This document shows, in pieces, positions 9,383-17,392 of a stretch of 64,000 nucleotides of DNA; position 1 is the first letter of the stretch, and each line of letters starts with the position of its first letter. A program made the translations under genes and the position numbers. This DNA comes from CBDCUF01 sp965222525 (GTDB taxonomy: Bacteria; Pseudomonadota; Alphaproteobacteria; Rickettsiales; UBA8987): the NCBI GenBank assembly GCA_965222525.1, contig OZ244955.1, positions 1,364,001 to 1,428,000 of the forward strand, given 5' to 3'. The notes beneath the pieces were generated by a model. The model was not told the origin of the DNA, made no database searches, and saw nothing but the letters and a program-made list of their open reading frames with translations.

Positions 9383-9886
9383 CTAACGCTTTCTGCCTAT
9401 TTCTACCGCTTTATCAGCTAGGTCTTTCGGGGTTATCATACCTATTGATACAGTAACTTTACGATTGGTAACGCCGCTTGGATCACTATCACCAAGATCA
9501 GAAAAGCGATCTCGTCCTTGTGAATATTTCACATCTATATCAGGATCTATATTTTCATTGTTAAAAGAAGACCTGATGCCGTTCACTATGGCATCGATAG
9601 CTAATCCTATTTTTTTATCATCATGCTTTAGGTCTTTAAAGCCTCCTGCATTCTTGAGTACCACTGAAATGTCCGTTCCTACTGAAGTTCTTTTTACTTC
9701 AGATTCTTTATTCGTCACTCTTATATCGTCTGTAGAGACTCCCATAAAACCGGTACGCACACCTCCATTTTTTAGCAGCTCCAGCACAAAGTCTTTCGCC
9801 CTGTCATTTATTAGCTTTTCTTCATAACGTCTATCAGCGTCTTTTTTGTCATTTTCAATTTGCTTCTTGTATTCGTCAAATTTCAT
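9383..9886 (-). CDS. Hypothetical charged protein, 167 residues
   Basis: I do not recognise this protein. The start at 9886 is chosen because GGGAGAAAAC, a good ribosome site, precedes that ATG; the frame extends 11 codons further upstream without a site. The protein is soluble and rich in Lys and Asp. A helical N-terminus (residues 1-35) is followed by a mixed domain with VRTGFMGVSTDDIRV and DISVVLKNAGGFKDL, and it ends in a Gly/Ile/Lys-rich segment. It lies upstream of trmD in the same direction, separated by 26 bases. Confidence 0.7.
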   Translation of the reverse strand: MKFDEYKKQIENDKKDADRRYEEKLINDRAKDFVLELLKNGGVRTGFMGVSTDDIRVTNKESEVKRTSVGTDISVVLKNAGGFKDLKHDDKKIGLAIDAIVNGIRSSFNNENIDPDIDVKYSQGRDRFSDLGDSDPSGVTNRKVTVSIGMITPKDLADKAVEIGRKR

Positions 9887-10228
9887 TGTTTTCTCCCTGA
9901 ACTTAGTTAATAAAATCAACTATATGCACTATATCAGAGAAATGTTAAAGTTTTATGACAATGGAGAAAATTTTTTTACTTTTTTACAATTATTTTTCTA
10001 ATATATTGATTTTGAACAATATATTGCCACAAAAAAATCGTCAATCCTTACGATAAAAATTCCGCTGGACTCCGGATTTAGCAATAATACGTCATTCTGC
10101 TGTCTTGCAAAGCAAGGCGAGCAGAATCCAGCAATTCATATTTCCTGGCTTTTGGGTCCTGCGCTAAATTGCTGCGCAATTTCCGCAGGATGACAGCTCA
10201 GCGAATTCCGGACTCCGAACTCTAAAAA
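9887..10228. other. Gene-free spacer with AT-rich stretch and repeat
   Basis: This 342-base spacer separates the orphan gene from rppH. Its first half (about 9920-10060) is very AT-rich with runs of A and T. The second half is a palindromic repeat (10091-10194) flanked by seven-base-phased sequence. No ORF with coding character was seen. Confidence 0.7.
10091..10194. repeat. Palindromic repeat, GTCATTCTGCT type
   Basis: The unit starts GTCATTCTGCTGT and ends CCGCAGGATGAC, so its ends are inverted copies; it also contains a nested inverted pair (caaagcaaggcgagcagaat and gctaaattgctgcgcaattt). A 40-base relative of its left half occurs in the trmJ coding region at 15381-15420. The ends resemble the GTCATCCTGAAC family (21909, 30982, 47518), suggesting related elements. 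Confidence 0.75.
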
Positions 10229-10687
10229 TCACAAAAAATCAGCAAATTCTTTCAGTAAATCCTGATATAACTTACGTTTGAACGGGACGATTAAATCGGG
10301 GATTTTATACGGGTCTACCCATTGCCATTCGGTAAATTCAGGCTCCCCGGTTGCTATGTTGATTTCCGCATCATCTCCCAGAAAGCGTGCCAGAAACCAT
10401 TTCTGCTCCTGCCCGCAATATTTACCTCCCCACACTTTGCCCTGAATCTCAGGCGGTAAGTCATAGCGCAGCCAATCCTCGGTTTCCGCCACAATCTCCA
10501 CATTACTGGTACCGATTTCCTCCTCCAGCTCGCGCAAGGCCGCTTCCCGTGGCGACTCCCCCGCATCTATACCGCCCTGCGGCATCTGCCATGCCTCGCT
10601 AATCTGGTCGATGCGCATCCCGACAAACACCTTGTCTTCATTATTAAGCAGCATCACCCCCGCACATGGCCTGTATTTTTTTTCCAT
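10229..10687 (-). CDS. rppH: RppH, RNA pyrophosphohydrolase (Nudix)
   Basis: Removes pyrophosphate from 5'-triphosphate mRNA ends and starts decay. 152 residues. The Nudix box runs from G38 to G59 (GGIDAGESPREAAL then RELEEEIG). The start YRPCAGVMLLN, the WQMPQGG segment just before the box and PFKRKLYQ near the C-terminus are typical of RppH and the alphaproteobacterial IalA branch. The gene is monocistronic. Confidence 0.95.
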   Translation of the reverse strand: MEKKYRPCAGVMLLNNEDKVFVGMRIDQISEAWQMPQGGIDAGESPREAALRELEEEIGTSNVEIVAETEDWLRYDLPPEIQGKVWGGKYCGQEQKWFLARFLGDDAEINIATGEPEFTEWQWVDPYKIPDLIVPFKRKLYQDLLKEFADFL

Positions 10688-10817
10688 TATTGTTTTGTAG
10701 AGTTCAGTAATATGTCACCCATGACCATATATTTTGTCTAAATTTATACATCTGACATATGATACACTATAAGATGAAAAATGCAAAGTGGTGTACATAA
10801 AAATCAAGAGATAGATT

Positions 10818-11168
10818 ATGAGAAAAAAGCTTTTAAATGATTTGCTGGAAATGAATTCAGATTTAGGGGTTATTGATAGTGAACTGAAAAAACTCACATG
10901 GGACAGCAATGAGGAATTGGCCATATTGGAGCGTGGCCATATGGAAAGGATACTGGACAGATATTTGCAAGGTGGTTTAGATTCAGAGATGTTGGAAGAG
11001 TGGGCAAATATTGTTGAGGGAAGGGACGATATAGGTTTTGAACCAGGATATGAGAGCATATTGCAGCAGGTGATATTTCAACTGGCCAATCCCCTGTTAA
11101 ATGCACCAGTTACACCGGAAAGCGTGCGCAAGGTTTTCAGGAAATTGAAGGTAGATAGTGAAAGGTGA
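10818..11168 (+). CDS. Hypothetical protein with WAN-ERDDIGFE motif
   Basis: A 116-residue acidic, largely helical protein. I do not assign it to a named family, but the central block EEWANIVEGRDDIGFEPGYE has the look of a conserved motif seen in short uncharacterised bacterial proteins; this is recollection, not a search result. A moderate ribosome site (AAGAGATAG) precedes the ATG. It stands alone, convergent with the TolC-like gene. Confidence 0.65.
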   Translation: MRKKLLNDLLEMNSDLGVIDSELKKLTWDSNEELAILERGHMERILDRYLQGGLDSEMLEEWANIVEGRDDIGFEPGYESILQQVIFQLANPLLNAPVTPESVRKVFRKLKVDSER

Positions 11169-11187
11169 AGGACAAGTAGAACAACTA

Positions 11188-12573
11188 CTAAAAACCAAAA
11201 GGTTTGTATTTTACATCGTCATAATGCTCTTCGGGGTTGTAATAATCAACGTCAAGTTTCAGGTCGGCGGCGGAAAGTTCTCCCATGGCGGCAAGCAGGC
11301 TGTATACTGCAATAATTTCATTGCGCTTGGCGCTAACATGATTCACCTTGGCCTGGAATAGCTCCTGTTCGGCATCCAGCACATCCAGAACAGTGCGTGA
11401 ACCGACCTCCTGTTCCTGCTTTACCCCCTCCAGCGCCAGCACCGCTGCTTTAACATTGGCAGAAGTTGCGCTGATATTTCCCCTGGAAGTCTCTACCTCA
11501 CGCCATGCCTTTGTTGTCTGGTCAACAACCGCATTACGGGTATCCTGCATACGATAGCGGGTGTTTGAGGCTTCCTTTTTCGCCTGACGTACACGGGAAT
11601 ACTCCGCACCAGACTGATAAAGTGGTACAACCACATTAAGCCCGATGGTTTCATTATCCTCTTTACCGCCCTGCGCAGGGCTCAGGTGACGTGACTGCTT
11701 GGCCTCGCCGGAAATATTAACCGATGGCAGAATTCCAGCCACCTCACGCTTCACCGCATATTCCGCTGCGTCAAACTCATATTCCACACGCCGTAATGCA
11801 GGGCTTTTGTTTTGCGCAGCCTCCAGTGCCTTGTCGAAATTATCAGGCAATATCGGAAATAAAATAGGCATTCCAATTTCTGCAGCAGGCTTATCAACAA
11901 AAATCCGCTTATATTCCGACTTTGCCGCTACCAGATTGCCTTCCGCCAGTATCCTGTCCGACTCGGCCTGTGCCAGTCGGGACTCAGCCTGCGCCACATC
12001 GGTACGGGTAGTTTCGCCAAGCTCAAAACGATCCTGGGTAGCCTCAAGCTGCTCCTCAAGCACAGCCTTGTTATTGATACTCAGATTCAAAACCTCCTGC
12101 GCACGCACCACATCAACATAAGCCGTAATTGCCTGTAGCATAATCTGCTGCTCGACATCACGCAAACGCTCACGCCCGGCCCTGATAAGGTTTTTGGCCT
12201 GTTTTACCGCTGCAATACTGTCGCCGCCGCTAAATATATTCTGCTCGAATGCAATCCGGCTGGTATATGGATTAACCCGCCCCTCAAATACGTCATTGTC
12301 AATATTCTGGCGGCTTCTGTTATGACTTGCGGTTACGGAAGGCATCCAGCCCGAATATGCCTGCGGCATATTCTCATCGATGGATTTCAGCCGCTCACGT
12401 TCGGCCTTTATCTGCGGATTATTCTCATATGCCACCGCCAGTGCATCAAGTAGGGCCGTTGCCCTGTGTTCTGAGCCTGTTTCTGTGGCGATTGCAGACG
12501 CCGCGAAAAGCATCAGCAGAGGCATTACTGATATTATAGCTGTGATACGGATTATATGATTGCTTTTTTTCAT
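11188..12573 (-). CDS. TolC-family outer-membrane exporter
   Basis: A 461-residue outer-membrane efflux protein, the channel of type I secretion and multidrug pumps. The start at 12573 gives a signal peptide ending ASAIA; the frame is open another 51 codons but that part is not signal-like. Two OEP repeats are visible: LLDALAVAYENNPQIKAERE near residue 35 and the second half after residue 240, with DVAQAESRLAQAESD and TVLDVLDAEQELFQAKV coiled-coil segments. No inner-membrane pump or adaptor gene is adjacent, so the substrate is unknown. Confidence 0.9.
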   Translation of the reverse strand: MKKSNHIIRITAIISVMPLLMLFAASAIATETGSEHRATALLDALAVAYENNPQIKAERERLKSIDENMPQAYSGWMPSVTASHNRSRQNIDNDVFEGRVNPYTSRIAFEQNIFSGGDSIAAVKQAKNLIRAGRERLRDVEQQIMLQAITAYVDVVRAQEVLNLSINNKAVLEEQLEATQDRFELGETTRTDVAQAESRLAQAESDRILAEGNLVAAKSEYKRIFVDKPAAEIGMPILFPILPDNFDKALEAAQNKSPALRRVEYEFDAAEYAVKREVAGILPSVNISGEAKQSRHLSPAQGGKEDNETIGLNVVVPLYQSGAEYSRVRQAKKEASNTRYRMQDTRNAVVDQTTKAWREVETSRGNISATSANVKAAVLALEGVKQEQEVGSRTVLDVLDAEQELFQAKVNHVSAKRNEIIAVYSLLAAMGELSAADLKLDVDYYNPEEHYDDVKYKPFGF

Positions 12574-12858
12574 TGTATTTGGGCCAAATATCGGGCTTTG
12601 ACCATAGCTGATACATTTCAGGACAAATAAGAGCAAGGAACAATACAAAAAGAAAATGCTTATATCCACCACTTTTTTTATAGCATTTTTGTTAATATTT
12701 TCGTAATCCAGTATCCCAAAAAGCACTTTTTTGTTGTGGAATTATCTGAAAACATTGCTACTACCATATCTTGTCTTTTATTTCAGGATAGTGTATAAGC
12801 CAAATATAACAAAAAATTCATATTTCTGGGCTTTGAATTAATGACTGGTAGTTGTATA

Positions 12859-13167
12859 ATGAACCGCACGCAGCAGGAGCAGTTTTATAACGAAATTGTA
12901 AAACTGTATGATTTCGCAGAAAAAATCATAGATGCGATAGAGGATGAAAGGGTAAAAAACCCTGAAGAGCAGGTTGATCTTGCCGAGCCGGTTATAAGGC
13001 AGATAGAGGAGTCAACCGTGGTGATGGCAGAAAACTACCTGGAGTTTGTAAAAAATGGTGGAAAATCAACTCCTGAGATAAAAAAGCAGATAGAGAGTGC
13101 AATAAGACGGGTTTATATGGCAATAGGTAAATTTAACGACCAGCTAAAGAAAATTAAAAAAGGATAG
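12859..13167 (+). CDS. Hypothetical helical protein
   Basis: An unrecognised, highly charged, mostly helical protein of 102 residues (from the ATG at 12859; a start at 12841 adds six). It is Glu/Lys/Ile-rich and could form a helical bundle. There is no signal peptide or membrane span. Its stop is three bases from the next start, so the two are probably one transcription unit. Confidence 0.6.
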   Translation: MNRTQQEQFYNEIVKLYDFAEKIIDAIEDERVKNPEEQVDLAEPVIRQIEESTVVMAENYLEFVKNGGKSTPEIKKQIESAIRRVYMAIGKFNDQLKKIKKG

Positions 13168-13170
13168 ATT

Positions 13171-13509
13171 ATGGCTTTAAAAATTGTGACTACCTTCGGC
13201 AGTGATGCTAATATGTCCGAAGTTGTTGAGAATGTTAATGAAAAGCTGCCGCAAAGTGTTATTCAGAACTCCCTGGATGAACAAACCGAAAGGCTGGGAG
13301 TTGAATATGGCGGGGGAATAGCCTCTGCCGTGAAGAACACCGGAAATCATCTATCTGCCATGGCGCATGTGCTTTCTGCTGAAGAAGTGGTAAGTCAGGT
13401 ACACACCTTCATTCCTAACAGGAATAACCACATGGTAAAAGGGGAACTACATATAAGTGATAAGGGTGTAAAACTTGTAGAATCCTCCGGAAGGGAAGTT
13501 ACTCTCTGA
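13171..13509 (+). CDS. Hypothetical protein, 112 residues
   Basis: Unrecognised. AAAAAAGGAT just before the ATG provides a ribosome site overlapping the previous stop, indicating translational coupling. The protein has a Gly-rich centre (GVEYGGGIASAVKN) and a C-terminal beta-rich part (VKGELHISDKGVKLVE). With the preceding gene and the dehydrogenase-like gene at 13855 it forms a cluster of organism-specific proteins. Confidence 0.6.
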   Translation: MALKIVTTFGSDANMSEVVENVNEKLPQSVIQNSLDEQTERLGVEYGGGIASAVKNTGNHLSAMAHVLSAEEVVSQVHTFIPNRNNHMVKGELHISDKGVKLVESSGREVTL

Positions 13510-13512
13510 CTT

Positions 13513-13683
13513 CTATCTAAACAAGCTGGCAGCACTCACCTCTTGAAGGACTTGGCTGGTGTGTGACTTCTGCCCTTTATCATCAAGGCGCTTTTTCCAC
13601 GGCAACATTCTCTCGGTGTCACGTTGCACTTTCACAGTAATAAATCGCTCGCTTATATTTTCCTTGTTGTTTTCCAGATACAT
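13513..13683 (-). CDS. Small protein, 56 residues
   Basis: A short reading frame on the minus strand that fills the gap between two + strand genes. GGAG lies about nine bases before the ATG (GGAGTGTAGTATT). The product is charged and hydrophilic and contains ERFITVKVQRDTERMLPW. I do not recognise it. Composition and the ribosome site are gene-like, but length alone gives little weight; it could also be a fragment. Confidence 0.45.
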   Translation of the reverse strand: MYLENNKENISERFITVKVQRDTERMLPWKKRLDDKGQKSHTSQVLQEVSAASLFR

Positions 13684-13798
13684 AATACTACACTCCGACG
13701 CGGATTATAGCCTATTTCTTAACTTATCTCAAGAAAATTATTTTTTACAAATTTTAATTTTTTTATTCCAGTTTAATAATTCTGTAACATTTCTCCTT

Positions 13799-13826
13799 TA
13801 TAATGTGCAAAACAATATATAAGGAG
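13799..13826 (+). promoter_or_regulatory. Possible promoter -10 and leader for the LDH-like gene
   Basis: A perfect TATAAT occurs at 13799-13804, 51 bases before the ATG at 13855, with AAGGAG at 13821-13826. No convincing -35 lies 17 bases upstream, and AAGGAG is too far from the ATG to be its ribosome site; the nearest start-like codon after it is TTG followed at once by TAA. Assignment is tentative. Confidence 0.35.
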
Positions 13827-13854
13827 CCGTTTTGTAACCGAACAAAGATATTAT

Positions 13855-15159
13855 ATGGCAATAGAAAGGGAATATAGGGACTATCTGAAAGAGATGGCTG
13901 AAAGCAAGATGCCTGTGGTTGTGATTGTCGGGTTTGGCAATCTGGGCGAGCATATGCTTGAGGATATGCTGACAAAAAATGTACACACAGTAATATTTGC
14001 AAGACATATAGACGAAAAGACAGGGAAGGAACAGCCAGGTGTCAAACCTTACCTGAAGGGCAAACAGAACGATATGGTGGATGATATTATCAGTACAAGT
14101 AACGAGAAGTCTGCCAGGAATATCGACACTTCAAAAAAGATCTCTATTAAGGCAAGGGCTGATATACCTAAGGATTTCCGCGTTGTTTTCCCTTACAGGC
14201 AGGATGAAAAAAGACCTGTGATGTCAATTGCAACAAGTAACAAGAATCATCTGGCACAGGCATTGAAAATTGCAAATGTAGTATATTTCACGATAGGGCT
14301 GTCGGAAACAAGAACCAACACCCGTGGCAGGGATGAGTTACTGGTTGAGAATGCCAAGATAATAGCCGAATATGCTCCATTAATGAAATATGGGCATAAC
14401 GCACTTCATATCGTTACCCCTAATCCTGATGGCGTTATCGCCAAGATATATCAGCAACTTTCCGGCCTGATGGAAGGACAGGTATTTACAGCCGGATCGG
14501 CTCTTGATTCATTGCGGTTAAGACGGGAGATAGCCAATCAGATCAAGGATGGGAGTGATTCCTCGGTAGGAGAGGCCAGGGTTGTACTGGATGATGTAAA
14601 ACCGGCATTTGTAGTAGGCAATCACGGGGCAGACCTTATTCCGTTATGGCAGCAAACCAAAGTCAAGAATGTACCGATAAGGAAGTATCTAAGGGAAAAT
14701 CTTGATTTTACAGGAATCAAGAAAGAGGATCATAAAAAAGTAATAGATGAATGGCTGGATGATGTAAGAAAACGTCTGGTAAACAGTGCCAAGGATATAG
14801 TCGACAGCACACAGCAGGGCACTACGGCAGGTCCGGTAGCGGCTGCGGTTGAGCTAATGGTTAGGTCGGATAAGTCTTACTCCTCCGTGGGGGCGGTTGT
14901 TCCGGAAGGAGAGTTCGGGATAACGGGCAGACCGTTCCTTGGCAGGGTAATGTATGTTGCCAATGCCAAGTTCTATCCCGATGATAAAAAGATGAATCTT
15001 ACCAAAAAGCAGTTGAAGCAGTTTCAGGAAAGCGGCAAGAGGCAGATGGAGCTTTTCAACAAGCCGGAAATTCAGGAAATCATCCGTAAACATAAGATAA
15101 AGCAGAAATATACCAATATGTCCGATGAGTTTGGCGGCCCTGAGATTATACTCCCATAA
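13855..15159 (+). CDS. Divergent lactate/malate-dehydrogenase-superfamily protein
   Basis: 434 residues, against about 310-330 for LDH/MDH. The fold signature is visible: glycine loop IVGFGNLG at 24-31; the mobile-loop arginines at R153 and R159 (ETRTNTRGRDELL, compare RKPGMxRxDLL); HIVTPNPDGV at 185-194 (compare VTNPVD); SALDSLRLRREIA at 215-227 with D218 and R221; VVGNHGADLIPLW at 253-265 with H257 (compare GEHGDS); and EFGITGRPFLG near 353. So the catalytic His-Asp pair and substrate arginines appear kept. Differences are an 80-residue insert after the first Rossmann unit (50-130), an extra residue in the NPxD motif, and a basic C-terminal tail. Substrate unknown. Confidence 0.7.
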   Translation: MAIEREYRDYLKEMAESKMPVVVIVGFGNLGEHMLEDMLTKNVHTVIFARHIDEKTGKEQPGVKPYLKGKQNDMVDDIISTSNEKSARNIDTSKKISIKARADIPKDFRVVFPYRQDEKRPVMSIATSNKNHLAQALKIANVVYFTIGLSETRTNTRGRDELLVENAKIIAEYAPLMKYGHNALHIVTPNPDGVIAKIYQQLSGLMEGQVFTAGSALDSLRLRREIANQIKDGSDSSVGEARVVLDDVKPAFVVGNHGADLIPLWQQTKVKNVPIRKYLRENLDFTGIKKEDHKKVIDEWLDDVRKRLVNSAKDIVDSTQQGTTAGPVAAAVELMVRSDKSYSSVGAVVPEGEFGITGRPFLGRVMYVANAKFYPDDKKMNLTKKQLKQFQESGKRQMELFNKPEIQEIIRKHKIKQKYTNMSDEFGGPEIILP

Positions 15160-15163
15160 CCCT

Positions 15164-15904
15164 CTACTTCTCCGTGAGGGAGCGGATTATGCCGCGGAGG
15201 GTACGGATTTCCTGTTCGGTAAGCTCCGCACGCGAGAAAATATTGCGGATGTTATCTGTCATTTTTTGCCGTTTTTCTATAACTTTGAAAAACCCTTTGT
15301 TATCAAGCTCTTCTTCAAGATGGTTAAACAGGTGGACAAGCTCTTCTTTTGATGAAGGATGAGTAGTTCTGCCCGTACCGCCATCCTGCTCACTCGCTTT
15401 GCTCACAGCAGAATGACAGGAAAAACGGGAAATTTCATAACAAACCACCCCAACCGCCTGCGCTAGGTTCAGTGATGGATATTCATCGCCCACCGGAATA
15501 GTCAAAATCTTGTCAGCAAATACCACTTCCTCATTACTAAGCCCGCTTTTTTCCGCCCCGAACATTATACCGGACTTGACATCCTGTCCGCCTTTGTCTG
15601 CCAGTTCAGCAGGAAAATCAGGTAGGTTCACCACAGGCTTTACCATATCCCGTGGGCGGGCAGTGGTTGCATAAATATAATTTATATCAGCAACCACTTC
15701 TTCCAGACTGTCAAATATAAGCGCATTATCCAGCACCCCCACCGCGCCAACTGCCATTTCCACAGCCTTCGGGTTAGGCCAGTCATCCCGCGGCGATACA
15801 ATCCGCAGATTCCGCAGCCCGAAATTAAGCATAACCCGCGCCGCCGCACCGATATTCTCCCCCATCTGCGGCCTGACCAATATTATTTCGGGCAAGTCAG
15901 GCAT
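15164..15904 (-). CDS. trmJ: TrmJ-like tRNA 2'-O-methyltransferase (SPOUT)
   Basis: A SpoU/TrmH-family enzyme of 246 residues, best matching TrmJ, which methylates the ribose of tRNA position 32. Motifs: IILVRPQMGENIGAAARVM with the catalytic-region Asn/Arg, GLRNLRIVSPRDDWPN, IMFGAEKSGLSNEE and IPVGDEYPSLNLAQAVGVVC. After the knot there is a short stretch CHSAVSKASEQDGG that is encoded by a fragment of a palindromic repeat (15381-15420) read in frame, in the linker before the C-terminal helical domain. It is convergent with the LDH-like gene. Confidence 0.88.
   Translation of the reverse strand: MPDLPEIILVRPQMGENIGAAARVMLNFGLRNLRIVSPRDDWPNPKAVEMAVGAVGVLDNALIFDSLEEVVADINYIYATTARPRDMVKPVVNLPDFPAELADKGGQDVKSGIMFGAEKSGLSNEEVVFADKILTIPVGDEYPSLNLAQAVGVVCYEISRFSCHSAVSKASEQDGGTGRTTHPSSKEELVHLFNHLEEELDNKGFFKVIEKRQKMTDNIRNIFSRAELTEQEIRTLRGIIRSLTEK
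15381..15420. repeat. Palindromic repeat fragment inside trmJ
   Basis: Read on the gene strand this is GTCATTCTGCT, a 15-base centre, then AGCAGGATGG; the outer parts are inverted copies. The same start, GTCATTCTGCTGT, begins the intergenic repeat at 10091. It adds roughly 13 codons without breaking the frame. Confidence 0.7.
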
Positions 15905-15954
15905 ATTTGCATTATATGGTGCAATTGAGGTGAGACTAATATATTTCTACGGAT

Positions 15955-17211
15955 TTAAAATTCATAACCTAGTCTGATGGAAGTCAGGGTATCGGTGTGT
16001 TTGCGGCCTGGAGGGGCGTCGTCTATATGTTCAAACTCGAATGATAGTTTAAGATACAGGGTATCGGTCATATCGGCTTTCAGGGCAGTGATAGAGCGGG
16101 TAATCACTGCGTCACCGCCAAATTCGCTGGAGGCTTCCTCGGTGAATGTGAGTCTGTCATTAATATCCCACTCTACATCGGCCCCTACCTTGCCGAGCAG
16201 GGTTTCCTCATCGGAACCGTCGGTAAGCTTGCTTTGACGCGAACCAACTGCAACCTCACCAGTAACTTTTAGATGGTCTTCCTTGATGAAATGGTGGCCA
16301 TAACCGATTAGCTCGGAAATACGATACTGGTAACCGCTAAAGCGATCGTTCACATAATCAAGCTCGCCGAAACCATAATCATAATCGGTAAAATTATAGC
16401 GCAACTGGTCATTTACCCTGTATTCCTCCTCGGTACGGGTGTCATTCTCCTTACTGCCCCTGGCGCTTCCTTTAAGGATATTCTGCCACTTTTCATACTC
16501 ATATTCCAGCCTAGCGGATATGCTGCCATCTTCACGGTCAGTGTTACCTGTGGCAAAGTCAAGCCCGCCTTCAACATTACCGCTCCATGGGGATTCGTCA
16601 CCGGCAGTGCTGCCGGCGGCAGGTGCCAGATTTGATAATTTCTCCGCACCTGACTCGACCACACCGACAATTGCACTACCTACATTTTTTAGTGCAGCAG
16701 TTGCTTTTTCGGCATAGGTCTGCGGCTCCTGTGGCTGTGCAGTGGTAGCAGCGCTTGTGGATGGAGGGAATGTACCTCCCTCCGTATTATTTATCGTAAC
16801 TGTGCCAGTATCGCCGGAGCTATAAGTTCCTGCCGGCACAGTTACCCTGTATATTTCATCCTCGTAAACCGCCTCAAACTCTTCTGTGGCTTGTGTTCCG
16901 GCGGATGGTGACAGGGTGGAAACTGCTTCCGTATTCTGTGATGTTGCACTGGAAAAATTATTAGAACCACCCGATTCTGCCACTTGCAGTGAGTCCAGAT
17001 ATGAGTCAACACGGGCTGCAAATGCAGGGTTGTCATCGATTATAGCCTGACGCACGACGCCTATCACAAAAGGATCCCTGGTTTGATAGGCTCTCTGTAA
17101 TGATTGTTCTACCTCATCCGGCAGGGAAAAAGCACCGCCGGCAGATGCGATAGCAGGAGAGATGGCCAGAACACTCGCTGCAACCAACGTATATTTTTTG
17201 ATTAACTTCAT
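15955..17211 (-). CDS. DUF481-type outer-membrane beta-barrel protein
   Basis: 418 residues with a clear signal peptide (MKLIKKYTLVAASVLAI, cleavage after AIASA). Residues about 25-200 are Ser/Thr/Ala-rich and low in complexity. The C-terminal 220 residues match DUF481 (YdiY-like salt-induced outer-membrane proteins): WSGNVEGGLDFATGNT, repeated amphipathic strands and a terminal aromatic residue (RLGYEF). The function of the family is not known. The long N-terminal low-complexity region is not usual. Confidence 0.83.
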   Translation of the reverse strand: MKLIKKYTLVAASVLAISPAIASAGGAFSLPDEVEQSLQRAYQTRDPFVIGVVRQAIIDDNPAFAARVDSYLDSLQVAESGGSNNFSSATSQNTEAVSTLSPSAGTQATEEFEAVYEDEIYRVTVPAGTYSSGDTGTVTINNTEGGTFPPSTSAATTAQPQEPQTYAEKATAALKNVGSAIVGVVESGAEKLSNLAPAAGSTAGDESPWSGNVEGGLDFATGNTDREDGSISARLEYEYEKWQNILKGSARGSKENDTRTEEEYRVNDQLRYNFTDYDYGFGELDYVNDRFSGYQYRISELIGYGHHFIKEDHLKVTGEVAVGSRQSKLTDGSDEETLLGKVGADVEWDINDRLTFTEEASSEFGGDAVITRSITALKADMTDTLYLKLSFEFEHIDDAPPGRKHTDTLTSIRLGYEF

Positions 17212-17392
17212 TTTTAGTAATTCCTTTCAGTTTAATGTTAATTTAACAACCTGCGCTCATAACCAGAATGTTAATTCATAACCGTACACATATTCATGTC
17301 AATAGAAAAAAGTTGCAAAATACGACAAAACCGTTTATTGGTGTTACTCGCCTAACGGTAAAAAATCTTTTAATTACAAGGAGAAGACTATT

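Noticed and set aside
12574..12726. 51-residue extension of the TolC-like protein
   Set aside because: The signal peptide begins at 12573; the upstream part would place it internally.
13559..13822. 87-codon + strand frame
   Set aside because: No ribosome site, low-complexity Phe/Leu-rich product in AT-rich DNA, and it opposes the better-supported small minus-strand frame.
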